In this document: piece by piece, positions 26,761 to 40,300 of the stretch
Layout: each line of letters begins with the position of its first letter
Numbering within the stretch: position 1 is the first letter of the stretch
Assembly (NCBI GenBank): GCA_009741485.1
Contig: CM019227.1
Location: forward strand, 19,074,268-19,138,267
DNA from: Malurus cyaneus samueli
Lineage: Eukaryota; Chordata; Aves; Passeriformes; Maluridae
Reading direction: 5' to 3'
DNA: 64,000 bases
The notes under the pieces: model-generated
What the model saw: the letters and a program-made list of their open reading frames with translations, nothing else
Told to the model about the DNA's origin: nothing
Databases searched by the model: none
Translations under genes and position numbers: made by a program

Positions 26761-27224
26761 TCAATAAAGCACACTATTCATAAATTTGTGAGTGAAAGTT
26801 TTTATTGAATGTGACCAGACTCACAGTGTCAAACATGCTGTGTTTGAGAACCTGTGCTCAGAGAAGTTCCTATTGAACACAACCACTTGTAGTGCCAAAT
26901 TGGTTATAATCAGAGATCAAGCCCAGTCACACCAAGCTTCTCTGATCTGTAATGACCAACTGGATCACAAGGGGGTTCTTTTCTATCCAATTTCTATATT
27001 CTTATCACAGCACTGTCCCAACCACCCTGTCTGCCCACACTTCTCATTACTGCAACCCACCACCCCTCACAGTCCCCATCAGCCCTTTCAGCCTTCATCA
27101 CCACTCACAGTCCCTCACCTTTGACCTGCACACCCCTTACAGTTTTTCACTGTCCCCCTCACAGGCCCCTGATCCTTCAAAGCTCCCACCACCCCTCACA
27201 ATCCCCATCCCCTCACACCCCCGC

Positions 27225-27720
27225 CCCTCCGGCCTGGGGACCGCCCCGCGCGTGCCGCCCGCCCGCGGACCGCGGCGCGCGCCCGTGCGCCGCTGCAGCG
27301 CCCTCTTGCGCAGGCGCGGGCCGCTCGTGCCCCGGTCCCGCCGGACGCGGCCCGGAGCGGCGGAGAGGGGTGAGGCGGGCCGGGCGGGGCCGGGAGCCAA
27401 CGCGGGAATGGAATTGGGTTCGGGCCGTGCCACCTCGGCGTCATCTCTCCGGTGAGCGACCGGAGGGACCCGGAGGGGGCCTCCTCCGAGACCGGCCTTC
27501 GTCGGGCCCCCGTGGCCAGGCCGCGGGTCGCTGGTCGTGTCCGTGCGAGATCGGGCATCAGCTGTGGGGGAGGCTCGGGCGCGGCCCCAGCCGCTGTGTC
27601 TCTCCGTGGGTTCCAGACTCCAGGGCGGAACCTCTGGGGGTGTCGGTGACCGGGCGCTATCCCCTGTCTCTGTGGCGAACCGGCTGTAGGGGCTCTAGGC
27701 TGCGTCCGGGGACTGGTTCG
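27225..27720 (+). promoter_or_regulatory. TBC1D24: CpG island promoter of TBC1D24
   Basis: GC and CpG density jump sharply at about 27225 and fall off after about 27720; the flanks on both sides are CpG-poor. The island contains GC boxes (ccgcccc, gggcggggc), an NRF1-like TGCGCAGGCGCG at 27307-27318, and a reverse CTCF-like core overlapping it. There is no TATA box. This is the only CpG island in the window and it precedes the only gene, so assignment to TBC1D24 is a strong inference. Transcription probably starts at dispersed sites within about 27300-27400. Confidence 0.8.
27340..27451 (+). other. TBC1D24: TBC1D24 exon 1 (non-coding)
   Basis: The 3' edge is set by a good donor, CTCTCCG|GTGAGC, with the intron starting at 27452. 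The 5' edge is a guess because no cDNA is available. The exon lies in the CpG island and holds one ATG (27408) in a favourable context. That ATG opens a 23-codon upstream frame and not the main protein. Non-coding first exons are known for this gene family in mammals. Joining this donor directly to the acceptor at 40903 is inferred; an extra 5' UTR exon in the 13-kb intron cannot be excluded. Confidence 0.6.
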
Positions 27721-29965
27721 GTGTGTGGAGAAGCTGGAAGGTGTTTAAATCGCTTGTGCGTGCCCCAGGTGCAGTAAGTGCCGGAGAGGATCCTCTGATC
27801 GTGGGTGATGCTCGGCCCAACACGCTCAGTTTACACAGATTCTGCCAGCCCGCCCCCGCGGAGGGGCAGTGGATCCTCACAGGGAAGAGCTCTCTAAACC
27901 CAGATACTTGTGTTTTGCAGCCTTTGCCTCCTATGTTTTGAAATTTATATAATGAAAGTAGAATTTTGTTGTGAGTTTGTTTTCACGTTGATCTTTCCAC
28001 CACATCCTTCATTCAGTGAAAATTGCTGCTGGAATACTGGGGGTTGCAAATTGTTACCCACCAAACACCAAATTTAGAGTGATGAATAGAACCTGCCAAA
28101 GTGCTTCTCAGCCTCTCTGGGCCTGGGAACAAGCGAGCAACAGCCGGGCAGATGCAGCATGCTCTGCTGATTCCAGTCCCAGGACAACAGGAGGGATAAT
28201 GTCTCACAGATGCTTGTGATGGGAGAAAAGTGGGGCCCTCTCGTTTGAACTGTCTTATCTCAATCCTAATATTTTTGTGTCCAATTCCTACAAGAAGCAG
28301 GAGCATCTGAAAGCTTTACTGTCTTACAGGAAATCCCAGTAGGATTTTCAGAGCATCCAGGAATACGCAGAGCATGGAAATTATATGGGTTATATCTAGG
28401 GCACTGTATTACCAGAGTAGAGAATTCTTTATTGGAATTTCCTTCTTTCTGTTATCACTAGCTGTTAGGCTGTCGTAAAAGACTTTTCTCCAAGATAGTT
28501 ACTCAGGAGCAGCACTGATAACTCGAATCCAAGGACTCCAGCAACATTTTACAGTAGCTCTTTGTTCCTTCCAAGCAATACATGATACATATATCCTTTG
28601 TAGTTTTCATAACAGCTGTGGATAGTATTGCCCAATCATTAGCTGTTGGGGATCCTTGTACTGAACATGTTTTCTGTCATTAATATTTCAAAGTTTGCAG
28701 GTGTTCCTGCAACCAGAAATTTTAACTCAAAGGAAAACAGCTTTCTAGCTGTATTTTTTTTACTGTTAATAATTAAATGCTGCCAGGGAAATGTTTCTAG
28801 CGGGCTGTTTGTGGATCCATCACATATTTAAGCACCTCTGCTCTTCCCAGCTCACTCCTTTTATTGTGACCTTTGTTTTCTCCCCTTGGTTGTATTTGCT
28901 TATTCATTTTGTTAATCTGAAATCTTTAAGGGCCTCCATGCCCTGATCTCCCTGTTATTTGGACTGTAAAGAAAAATGGAACAAAACAACTATCCCTGCA
29001 TGAAAATAACTGTCTGTATATTTAAGGCAAGCAAAGCAATTCACACTGCACATGTGTCTTACTATCTCCAACACCAAGATTATTGCAATCTGATAGTGCT
29101 ACCCTGGCATTTGTTTAGGTTGTAAGTGCCTTTGCTTTAGTGCTGAAGCCACATACAGTCAGTGACGAGCACATTATTAGTAACATAAGATGAGGTAGGT
29201 CCTTGCTGTTCTTCTGGGTCTGTAGAATTCCCCCTGCCCTGCCTGTTAGGTTGGAGAGGCTGTTGGAATTGCTACTCTTGGGCTGTGTGGCTGCGTGCTC
29301 ACACAGATAAATGTGTGTTGCCACTCAAAATAGGTAAACTGTGTTAATGGTCTGAAAGAAAAACAGCTCCTTTTAGTCCATCTGTACAGCCTTGGATCAG
29401 GACAATATCTAAAGGACTACAATTTCTCTTAAATTTGTTTGGGAATGCCTTTATTTTCAGGTTTATTTGCAATAGTCTGCAGTAGGGTGGTGTTGGTGGG
29501 TGCAGTGGATTTTGTCACAGAAATTGTTGTTCTTGAGCCATTTCCTGCTTTGGTACTTGACCAGAAAGTCACCTGATACAAAGATAGACCTCATTGCACT
29601 GTAAACAATGATTGACTGGCTTGGAGTCCACATGTATTGGTGGGAATATCTGCTGGTGATGTCCAGTTCCAGACTCAAATGTTTTAAATTGTCTTGTATT
29701 AATATATGTAAGTACTCATATCTGTGATGGTCATACTCTTAGGCTTTAACATAACATTTTATAACTTCACTATAACATTAATATAACTCCTGCTTAAACT
29801 TCTGCAGTTAGAGAGCAATTGTCTGAGCTTTCAGACATATTGCAAAAGACCATGAGCTCTTGATTCCCACTGTCTTGGGAAGGAGACTCAGGAGATGTCT
29901 GATTAAGGAGCATCTGTGTTAAGTAGTGTGCTGAGCTGTGCCTGGGGTGTGTAGGCAGCTACGTC

Positions 29966-30230
29966 AGCACAGAACCACAAAGTGGTTTGGGTTGGAAGGG
30001 CCCTTAAAGCTCATCTTGTTCCACCCCTGCCATGGGCAGGGACATCTTCCACTCTCCCAGGCTTCTCCAAGCCCTGTCCAACCTGTCCTTGGACACTTCC
30101 AGGGATGGCGCAGCCACAGCTATTCTGAACACCCTATGCCAGGGCCTCCCCACCCTCATGGGAAATAATTTCTTCCCAATATCTAATCTAAACTTACTCT
30201 CTGACAGTTTAAAACCCTTTCTCCCTCTCC
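29966..30230 (-). mobile_element. CR1 LINE 3' fragment
   Basis: Antisense CR1: gtggtttgggttggaagggc, then ccatgggcagggacatcttc, cttctccaagccctgtccaa, acacttccagggatggcgca and aatttcttcccaatatctaa. It is 5'-truncated and lies inside TBC1D24 intron 1. Confidence 0.9.
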
Positions 30231-32637
30231 TGATTATGTTATCAAATAAGTGTAACTTTGGTGTAGCTGCACCAACACTGGATTATTTTGTTATGCTTTT
30301 ATGGGGAAAATGGCTTAGGGGAGAAATGACTTGTACACAAAGTTGTTGTAGTGACTGTGTTTCAGGAAACTTGTACTGGATTTTGCCAGATCTGCAGGGC
30401 TGAGTATTAATCATTTGAAAAGAAAAATAATGTTCAGATCAGTTTGAATTTTTCTACCTAACAGGTCAAAGGCCAGATACCAAATCTCAGCAAATCAGCA
30501 GTTCCAACCCCACAGTCCACTGCGTATTTCAGAGTATAGCTCAGTTTGTTTCAGAACTGGTTATCTAAATGCTACAGAGCTGGAATTCTAAAATCACATA
30601 CCAGTGCAGCGAATACCTGTTGGTCCCAGGAAGAGAGACACTTCCCAGAGACTGACTGTTTAATGTTGACTTTGTATGTCCTGTATAGAAGAACAAAAGT
30701 TACAAGTATTTGTGACACAGCTGCCACAAGCAGTAATTCTGTATGTGATTTTAGACGCTGACTTGAGTTGTTTATGCTGCAAGCACTTCAATAATGTGGT
30801 TAATTAGCTGTTTTTCTCTGCTATGAGGATATTTGTCACCTTGTTTCCTAAAGCACAATATCAAGTATGAAGGTTGGAAACTGTGCACACAGGTATCTTT
30901 TTTTTTAAAGGTACAGAGGTCGCTGGTGCACCTGATGCACATCAGTGTTGCCCAGTGTATTGTTTAAAAAATAGTCTCATTTTTTACAAATTATTTTTTC
31001 CCTCACAAACAGGCCCAGCTGAAGGGAGTAAGTTATAAGAATATATATACAAGGACAAGTTCTAAGGTAAGGATTAATAAAAGCACTTCACTCTGGGTGG
31101 TGGAGGAGTTTTGGTGTTGTTTTTATTTAATATTTTTGTTTTGTAGTATCTTCATTCTATACAGAAAATGTTTGTTTTCTAATCTGGTCCCATGTGGAGA
31201 CAGGATTCCTGCTCCTGCTTTACATTTCAATATGCCTGTATCCTCCAGGTGAGAGACCTCGCATCCCTTGGCCAGTGCAGTGGAGAGGAGTAGGTGTGTC
31301 AGGTGTGTTATATCCCTTCAGGTTTGCTCAGAACAAGCACCCTCGACAGCAAAGCACCCTCGACCCCTACTGTGCTCTGGACCCTGAACTCTGTAACAGA
31401 ACAGTCCCCCCAGAGTTCTCCCCCTAGTAAGACTAAAAGTTAATAATGTGCACTAATATTAAGATTATGAACTTGGCAGCTGATCTGTTATTATAAATGC
31501 CCTTTAATTTTGAAATCACAATTAAAATAATGCAGGACTAGTTTGGGATTCCATTATGAGATGCTGTTTCTTTATCTTTGTTGCTGCAGAGGACTGTTCG
31601 TTGCTACTCTTTTTTTTTTTTTTCAGTAGAGGCATTAGGCTTAGAAAGATGACAGAAATAGGTACAAAAATAAAGCAATGTGTTTTTCCTGTTCCCTGAA
31701 ATGAGCTTAGGTTCTCCTTTACTTGTAAAGTGTGGTTGGAACTGGCTTGGTGTGGGTGTCTGAATATCTCCCCTGTGCAGAGTAATCTACACTTCCTTTC
31801 AGGAAAGCGTAACCCATTATTAGGTTTACCAGATTATTGCAGCTATTCCCCTGAGCAATGTCAAAAGAAAGGAATAAAACCTGTAGGGGTTTGCAGAGCT
31901 GGAAGAAAATAAATTCTGAGTAAAATGACAGCTTTAATTTTTATATGCTCATCTTACTGTGAATTGACTTTTGCTTTCCAAAAGAAAAATGCTGTGCCCT
32001 TACACTTAGTGTAGACAATAATGAAATCGTCTGAGATCATAAGATTTTCCTACCCTAATTTTAGACACTGGCTAAAATTATGGGAGCACAGATGTACCGT
32101 GGAGTAAACAAGCTGTAGGGATAACTGCTGACATGAATAAAGTGTACATCTGCTTTTGCTTACTACAGGGGCAAGGAGTGTGTGCAGTGATTTCCATAGG
32201 CTCAGCGAAGGTTGAGGGCTTGTATCCTCCATTACACCAGGGCTACTGCTTCACCCGCCCATTTCCCAGTTTAGGTACCCCTGTAGTTCTCTAGCACTGT
32301 CTGTTAAGGCTTTGTATATTCATGAATTGCACTGAGGGGTCTTAAATCACTATAAACATCTCTTACCAGTTAATTTTACAGAACAATTAGACTGGCACAA
32401 GCATCCACACTGACACTTGAATTGCTTTGATAAAATTGTCTTTTTGTTTTGTTTTGAAGGTGGTGGAGGGAATTGGAACATTGGCTGGTTTCCTTAACAC
32501 ACTTGAAGTGGCAACCTTCATATTCTGAACCTTTCACAAGAGAGAATGCTTAGCATTTATCTGTAGGGGTGTATTTTTGATAAATATGAATATTGTGAGG
32601 GAAATTAATTTGAGCATTAGTTTTCAAAAATGGAGTA

Positions 32638-32712
32638 TATATTTGTTATATTGTATATATACTATATGTACAGTGCAATGTATGTTTTGTGAGTGTGTAT
32701 ATATATATTTGA
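32638..32712. repeat. TA-rich microsatellite-like tract
   Basis: Repeated tata and gtat blocks include a tgtatatatatatatt-type run. It is simple sequence within intron 1. Confidence 0.6.
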
Positions 32713-34567
32713 GTGGAAAATATATTTGCATTGGAAAGTTGCTGCTGAGAGTGTGATGAGCTAGTTCTGCTTGTACATCACTTGAGCAGCAAAGGCTTCC
32801 CTGGAGCCTGCAGACGAGACTCCTGTTTCTGCCTGGCCTGGCATAGCAGATACATTGTTAAATGCTACATTAAAAAAGGCTACTATTTTATGGAACATAG
32901 TGATACCAAAACCACTGCCGCAGTATGATATAGGTCTTGACATGGAGAGTGCTGAGGTTGTCCATTGGAGACTCTGTGGGGCTTTGTAACAAGATGTGTC
33001 CCAGTCTGCAGAGCAGCTCCCACGCTCTTTCCCTGTGCAAGACTGGCCATGGCAGTCTGAGGCCGGGGATGCCTCTTAATGGAGCGGTTTGTTAAGTTCT
33101 AGTCAGGCTGTGATGGCTCTGGGAACCTGCAACTGCTGCACTTTGAAGCAAAGTCTTCAAGCAGCTTGGCCAGGGTAGAAACCAAATAATCAATAGAGAA
33201 AACTCCCAGGTACGCAGGTGTGACACTTGGTCACAAAAACAGTGAAAAATTAATAATCACCTGCTATAGCAACTGCTTAGGCAGTGGGAGGAGCAGTGTA
33301 GGAAGTGTGTGCTCTTCAGTCCTGAATGGCTTTGTCATGCTAATGAAGGCATGGAACATTGTCATGGACCAGGAAAGGCTTCTTGGCAAATGTCTCTCCT
33401 AGTAGAGAGATTGCTCTTTCCTGGTATCTCAGATTGTGTCTTCTGCTTGTAAAAATCTACCTATATTTCCATCCATGCTGTCAGCTGCTGTTCTGAACTT
33501 AAAGAAACTCTAAATATAGAAGAAATAAAATACGGCTGGATGTACCTGCAGAGTACATATTCCTGCACCTTCTGTAGTAGATAAGAGGAAAATAGATAAA
33601 TCAGTGTTTGACATAAACCATGGCAGACATTGTATCTAAGAAGATAACATTTCAGCACAGAGATATTTAAGTACATTTTTCTGGCAGTAAATGCAGTGGA
33701 AAGAGATCTCAAGATGGTAGATGTAAAACTGACAGTATCCAATGCAACAGAGAGGGAAAAGGGATTGGATTATTGCATATGAACTTGATACCATGTCAAG
33801 TTTTTCACTGGCAGTCAACACTGTCTTTGTTCTACATAGTTGACTGTATTTCTAAACATAGAATGATATAAACAGAGGTGTTATGGGAATGTTAAAATAA
33901 TAAGACTAAAGATTGCATGTTCACAGTCAGAGTTTGCTGTTGGAGGGGGACATGTTTCCATTTTTGAAACAAAGGGAAGAAGAATAATTAGCACAACATG
34001 TGGGATTTTTTCAGGCTTACAGTTTGGAAGGACCAGAAGGAAAATAGACTGTAGTAGGAAAATTGTATTGATTTTTTGCACTACTTTGACAGATACCTTT
34101 TTTTAATGGATCGGTTTTAATGCCTCATGTAAAATAGCTTTGCTTGGTTAAGTGCAGTTTTCTTTTGGTCTGGAGGGAAAAAGGTAGGAATTATCTTCTC
34201 TTTTGTTTTAATACTTGTTCCTTGTGTGTTTTTATGATGTAGGCAGGAGAGAAAGCTACTGATCTATGGCTTTGATAACTCCTCCAGTATCCTCTTACAG
34301 TATTCTGCTCTTTAGCTTTTTTGACCCGTTGTGGAGCCATTAACCACTTGTTTCCTCTTCCATGTTGTCAAGAAAAATGTGTTACGATTTTCCTGAGACT
34401 TTCCTCTTATTTGGTCCTATGTATTTATTTTGTGCCTTTATGGTATCTTACTGCTTAGTGCAGTCCACAATGTCCGTAGGGACTGGGCTTCAGGAGGGCC
34501 TGTTTCATTGCAACCCAGGGATGGGAAGGAGGCAATGCTTTATACTGAAGTGCTTGCAGCACACAAT

Positions 34568-34738
34568 GAGATAGATTTAGATTAGATATTAGGAAGAAAT
34601 TCCCGGTAAGTGTTCCAGGCCAGGTTGAACAGGGCTTGGAGCAACCAGGGATAGTAGGTGTCCCTGCCCATGGCAAGGAGGTGGAATGAGATGATCTTTA
34701 AGGTCTTTTCTAACCCAAACCATTCTATGATTCTATGG
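34568..34738 (+). mobile_element. CR1 LINE 3' fragment with intact terminus
   Basis: It runs from gatatagattagatattagg-like words through ggttgaacagggcttggagc and ccctgcccatggcaaggagg. It ends in accattctatgattctatgg, the diagnostic short-repeat end of avian CR1. It is among the better preserved copies here. Confidence 0.92.
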
Positions 34739-37199
34739 CGTGCATGTTCTCCTAAATATAAGCTACTAGCACTTGCCTGCTCAGCAGTGAAAAACTGCCA
34801 TGTATCTGAAGGTGTGTCTGAACTTTAGAGTGTGATAAAGTGCACAGCAAATTAATTACAGAGAATTTAAAGACTGTTCAAGAAGATGATAGTGTGTTCC
34901 TAAGAATGAAAACATAAACTGTCTGTGACTGTGCTTCATGTGCAGTGGTGATATCCCAAGAGAAATCATCTAAATGCTTAAAAGTATTTGCCCTGTAGGG
35001 TGCTCTGATATCAGGTCTTTATCAGTTACTCGGGAAATTGAGACGTTTCTAGACTTTGTCCTAAAAGGCGTATCAAAAACCCAACAGGACGCAGCTAATA
35101 ATCTGCTATCACTACTGCTAAATTCATAATAGAGCATTATCAGGCATTTTATCCTAATGCCTAGCTTATGCTGTAGACAATGCCTAGGGCACATCACAGA
35201 AATCGAACTGCATTTAGCCATGTTAAAGTAATCCATCGAGCTCTGTGTACTCTGCTGGAAGGGATCATCACTCCATGCAGTCATGTGCTCCAAAACACTC
35301 TGTGCACAAAATGAGCTGGTTGCTTTCTAATGCTAAATGGAGTGTTTAATTCCAGCTCTGAAACACATCTGCCCCAGGGAGGGGTGGCAAAGCACATCAC
35401 TGAGGCTGTACAAGTGACAAACTGCTTCTGATCAGGAGGTGTTTGGGTGCAGGGGGAACAGTGGTGTCAGTCTTCTTTCCAAATCCATGTAGCAGAGATG
35501 TAAAGGTGTGCTGCTCTAAGTCCAGTATTGGGAAAGCTGCAGGATGCAGTGAAATACTGGGGGGAAGATGGGAAAGCTGCCTGCCAGTTGTCTTTTGTTC
35601 TGCAGTTACAGCTGCCTTGCTGTGTTACTTTGTGCTTCTGTCAGACTTCCCTTTAGGAAGCAAACATCTCAGAGGTGATTAAGTATTCTTCAAGGATGGA
35701 ATTTGTCTACTCATACTTTTGGGCTTAATTTCCTCTAACTGGGAAAAGGGCTACTAGCAAGCAGTCTTGAGGAAGCAGTTCTCATTATCTCTTCATCTGC
35801 CTGCTGTACAGATTAGTTTAACAAGGCTACGAAAAAAAGTAAATTTGAGCTTTTTCCCTGCTTACAACACTGCTCAGAAATACAAACAGCAGACGATATG
35901 CTGTGGGTCTTGAGGACTATATCAGTCTAGGTTTGAAGGGTAGCAATAGGGAATATGTGCTTTCTGTTAGCACGTTATAAAAATGCCTGCCAAAATGTTG
36001 GTTGCCGGTATCTAGGTATCTGTACAGCACATAGCAAAGAGCTGAATTCAAGGTGGTGTAACTGCCCATGGACAAGATGATAAATTTAATTCTCAAAGTT
36101 TGGTAATTCCTGTTATAGAGCAGCTACACTAGATTTAAATGAAGTGTCTTAATAAGCTTTTAAACTGTAGTCAGGCTTTCAGAACACAAAGTTGCAAGAA
36201 TACCTAAATGGAATGGAGGACAAGGATCTCCTGATTAATTATAGCTTGGATTTTTTAGGACACTCCTTTGTGCTTATTAAAAGCAGTGTCAAATTATGTA
36301 ATCTCAGGTTTTAAGCAAAGTTGGAATTTAATGTTTAAAAAGTTTAGACTGTAAATATTTCACTGTTGTAGAGTATTCCATGTACTCTCAACTTGAAAAA
36401 AGCGATTGTCCTCTGGGTTAGTTATAGTTCAGATATTTCAGTTTGCTAATTCCTGCAGTTTGGAAAGAGAAAACAACCAAACAAAAAAAAGTCCTTTAAT
36501 GATAAAATAATTACTTTAAATAATAAAAATATTAAAGTTTCTCTCAGCCATTTAATCCTTAGTAAAACTGTAGCCTTATATTCCCCATACTGAAAGTAAG
36601 TAATAATTCTTCTGCTGATGTGTTTTTAGACACTTGCATGGAATTTTTCTTCAGAGGCAGTATGGGAATTTGCCTGTCACACTTGGCTGCACTGCTGTGT
36701 ATTTTAGACAGATTCAGACAGCTTTCAACAGTTTTCTGAAAGCAGCCCCAAAGACAATGGGAAGAGCTAAGAGAATTAAATGGAAAATGTGGCTAGACTA
36801 GCAAACTAAATATTTCCTGAAAATTCAGTCAGTAGCTTGAAGTCGTGCCAGTTACCATGGTCGATGTTTGGGTTTGAATTGTAATGATTGCTTGCCTGCT
36901 TCAGAGTTTAAGCTTAACCTTGAAGAAGCTTTCACCTGTGCTGCAGCCATTGTTGGCAGATCTTCAGTGTGCATTCTTCTAGTTCTACTTCCATTTGTGT
37001 ACTTGCTTTTTTATTTATATTGCACTGACCTGAAAAGGTCCATTATAAACAAATAAATCTAACCATCTACAAATTGTGGGGCAGGTACTAAGAAGAAAGC
37101 TCTTTCTCCTGGCTGTGTTAATTCCTGCTTTTTTTAAGAGTCGGTCTGATTAGAAAGGATACTGACTGCTTACCCTAAATACAGAACTTTGAAGCTTTG

Positions 37200-37368
37200 C
37201 AACTGCTCAGGGAAGCAGTGGCTGGCCTATTCCTGGAAGTGTCCAAAACCAGGCTGGACAGGCCTTGGAGTAACCTGGGATAGTGGAAGGTGTCCCCGCC
37301 CATGGCAGGGGGTGGAATAAGATGAGTTTAAAGTCCCTTCCAACCCAAAACATTCTGTGATTCTATGG
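37200..37368 (+). mobile_element. CR1 LINE 3' fragment with intact terminus
   Basis: Sense CR1 with aggctggacaggccttggag, aaggtgtccccgcccatggc and the end acattctgtgattctatgg. It lies in TBC1D24 intron 1, in the same orientation as the gene. Confidence 0.92.
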
Positions 37369-40077
37369 TTGTTATGAATAATGCATTTTTGCTAATTTTT
37401 ACAATGCCCTTACAGTTTTGTGCTGACACACAGTAGACAGCATTTCAGTTCTATGCAGTTCAGGTGCTTATCCATCCTTTTGTCCCCATCTCCAGTTGGA
37501 GGGTATTTACCACAACATGATGCTGACTTCTATAAAATTACTTCAGCAGAAAGAAAAGAGGTTTGCTGTAATAAGAGTCTGTAAATAAGGCTCTCTGCCT
37601 GCCTGTAGCCTTATTTTTATACAAACATTTCATTTGAAAATGCTTTTTCTCTTCTGCCTTTGTCTTACCCCTCCTTAGTATGTATAAGAGAGGTAATTTA
37701 GATGACTATGGAGTTTGTGACACAACTGCACTCTCACAAGGGCATCCTCTTAATTTTACTCCCTAACTGAAACTCCAGCCTCCCTCTCAATACAAGATGG
37801 ACTGCCTGCTTATTTCCTTGTGGTGAGAGGGATGAGCAGGAGACAGCCCTGACTCACTGGTGCTTGACTAGTGAGGGCGAGACATATTCTGTCTCCTCTT
37901 CCCAGAAGCCCAAAGTTAAACACTGCTCTTTACATGATTGCCCAAAGTGAGAGAACTTGCCCAGCAGGAGGGAGGGAGGAAGATTCAGAAAGAGTAGAGG
38001 AGGAGATGAAGGTTGGCTAGAATTTTCCTGAGATTTCTTGGGCTCTTCTCCTTTGGCAAGTAAATCCTCCATTTGAGGCCTGCTGGCCTACAGTAGCTGC
38101 TGGCATGGTGTCAGGAGCTATGCACCATTACACTGAAGCACACAAGTTCTGTTGGTTTTGCAAGCACAGTTAAGAGCTGGTCATGCTCTGGCAGCCTTGA
38201 TGATGACCAATTGCTTTGCTGTCACTTTTTATTGCAGCATTTAGAGCTGTGAAAATTGTAAGCAGCCAGGACTACTTGCAGACCCTGCAGATTTATCCCA
38301 GCCAAAGTATGTATAAAACTGTAAGCTCAAATGAAAACTTCTGTCAGTCTGATTGTCATCCGCTAGCCACAGAGTTCTATGAACTTCAGGAGCATGTGCA
38401 CATCAAATTAATTTGTTTCTGGAATAGGCAGTAATGGCTAGAGTGAGAAATGGCTTTTTTATGCAGCCTCTAAATATGCCTGTATGTCTTAGAAAATAAG
38501 ACAGGAGAAGAAAGTTTACAGGGAATAAAAAGAGACAACCAAGATTAATCTGGGTGTCTTAGAAGTTATCTTGTATGATGGACATTTTACTTAACCCTCC
38601 CTAATATAAATCTAAGCAGCTCCCAAGGGATGGTGGCAGAAGGTGGAAGTGTGGTGGAGATTCCAGCAAGGCACAGGGCAGTGATAATTTCTATGTTGAA
38701 TTGTCCAGGATCAGAATGATTCATCTCCCCATCCTTTGGCCACTGCAAAGTCAGATTAAATTTCTCTTCCACACAAGGACCTTATTCTAGGGTTTGAATT
38801 AAAAATAATGAGTGTTTCTGTGATTCCCAGGTGGAGAATGACAGAAAAATGTTAACTTCCCTGGAGCTGACGTTGGCTCTGCAATGGGCTGGTGTCCTGC
38901 TGTTACTGCATCTCCAGGAAACACATGCTCAGCTCACACTGAGACCCCACAGCTGAACCTTGTAAGATATTTCACTTTCAGAGCTGGAGTCAAGAAAATG
39001 TGTTGCCTCCTTTAATTACAGTCTGAAAATAAATTTCAGATGTGGAAGAATGCAACAAAAAGAAATAGTGAGCATATCTATATTGCTCTTATACTATAAG
39101 AAAGATGATCCAAAACCAGTCTTCTTTTTATTAAAAAAAAAAAAATTGGTAGAGAAGAGCCATCCAAAAGCCTGCTCTGAAAAGCTTCTGTATGTTGCTG
39201 ACAAACTTTTAAAAGAGGAGTTAAATTAGGGACTTCCAGCATATGATTGGAAAATCCCCAGGTTAGCATTTACTCAGAATCTAAAACTCTCTGGATTAAA
39301 TGTATGGCTGCTTTCCGTGGTGAAGCTAAGAGGATGAGATCTCTTGTCTTGATGGTATACCTACCTTAGGAGCTTCAAATCATTTTAAAGCACCTGATTT
39401 ATGGAAGAGCATGCTGATAAATGCATTTTTCAGTCTGTTAATACAGGAATGACTAAGGGTTCTTGGAAGCCTTTCAATAAATCTTGTCATTGATTTAACC
39501 TTGCTATATAACGTCTTAATTGGACAAAATGGTTTTATAGGCCTGTTGCATTATATGGGGACTATCTGCCTTGGCAGAGTGTGCAGCATTCACAGCCATG
39601 TTCCCAGCTTCAGTCCAGCACTGAGGGCACATGGGCAAAGGTTCCAACAATGGGCAGATAATGCTCCACTGCTGCGATAGTGGAGTTTATTATATCTCCC
39701 CTTCTGGTTTTACACTGACTGATTAAAGCTGGTTCAGGTATAGCCTTTAGTGGTCACAACCACACTGGCTGCTGGGACACAGGTGTGCTCTGAATCTGGA
39801 GCCAGCTGGTAGATCAGGTAGATGTGGTATGAGGCATTGGAGGTCAGAACCTGATGTTTCGACTCCTAGTGCTATCACAAAGGTGTCTGTGGCATCTCCA
39901 ATGCAAGACTTGATGTGTGCCTTGTGCCAACGTCCAGAGCAGCACTGAGAAAATGTAAATGTTTGAATGAAGGTGTTTGAAGCTGACTTGACCCTGTACT
40001 GCAGTCAAGAACCGCTGTTTTCTCCTACACAAGTCTCTCTTCTGGCACTAACAATGATCAGGCTGACTGTAGAGCTG

Positions 40078-40300
40078 CACGCAGAATCGCTGAGGTTGGA
40101 AAAGGCCTCTAAGATTGAGTCCAACCTTTGGCCATCACCTTGTCAACTAGATCAGAGCACTAAGTGTTATATCCAATAATTTCTTGAACAATTCTAGGGG
40201 TGTTTCTTGACCACTGTTCAAGGACAGTGACTCCACCACTGCCATGGGCAGCCTGTTCGAATGTCTGACCACCCTTTCCATGAAGAAATCTTACTTATCC
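40078..40300 (-). mobile_element. diverged CR1 LINE 3' fragment
   Basis: The gaatcgctgaggttggaaaa start is followed by ctaagattgagtccaacctt, gtgactccaccactgccatg and gcctgttcgaatgtctgacc. The order is antisense CR1, but divergence is higher than in the other copies. It lies about 600 bp upstream of coding exon 2. Confidence 0.8.

Noticed and set aside
27121..27777. 218-codon open frame across the CpG island
   Set aside because: Arg/Pro/Gly-rich translation typical of GC-rich promoter DNA. It runs through the exon 1 donor and overlaps open frames in other phases and on the other strand; no domain is seen.
31194..31427. 77-codon frame starting METGFLLLLYISICLYPP, signal-peptide-like
   Set aside because: It lies inside intron 1 with no splice sites or homology. 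A hydrophobic start alone is common by chance in T-rich DNA.
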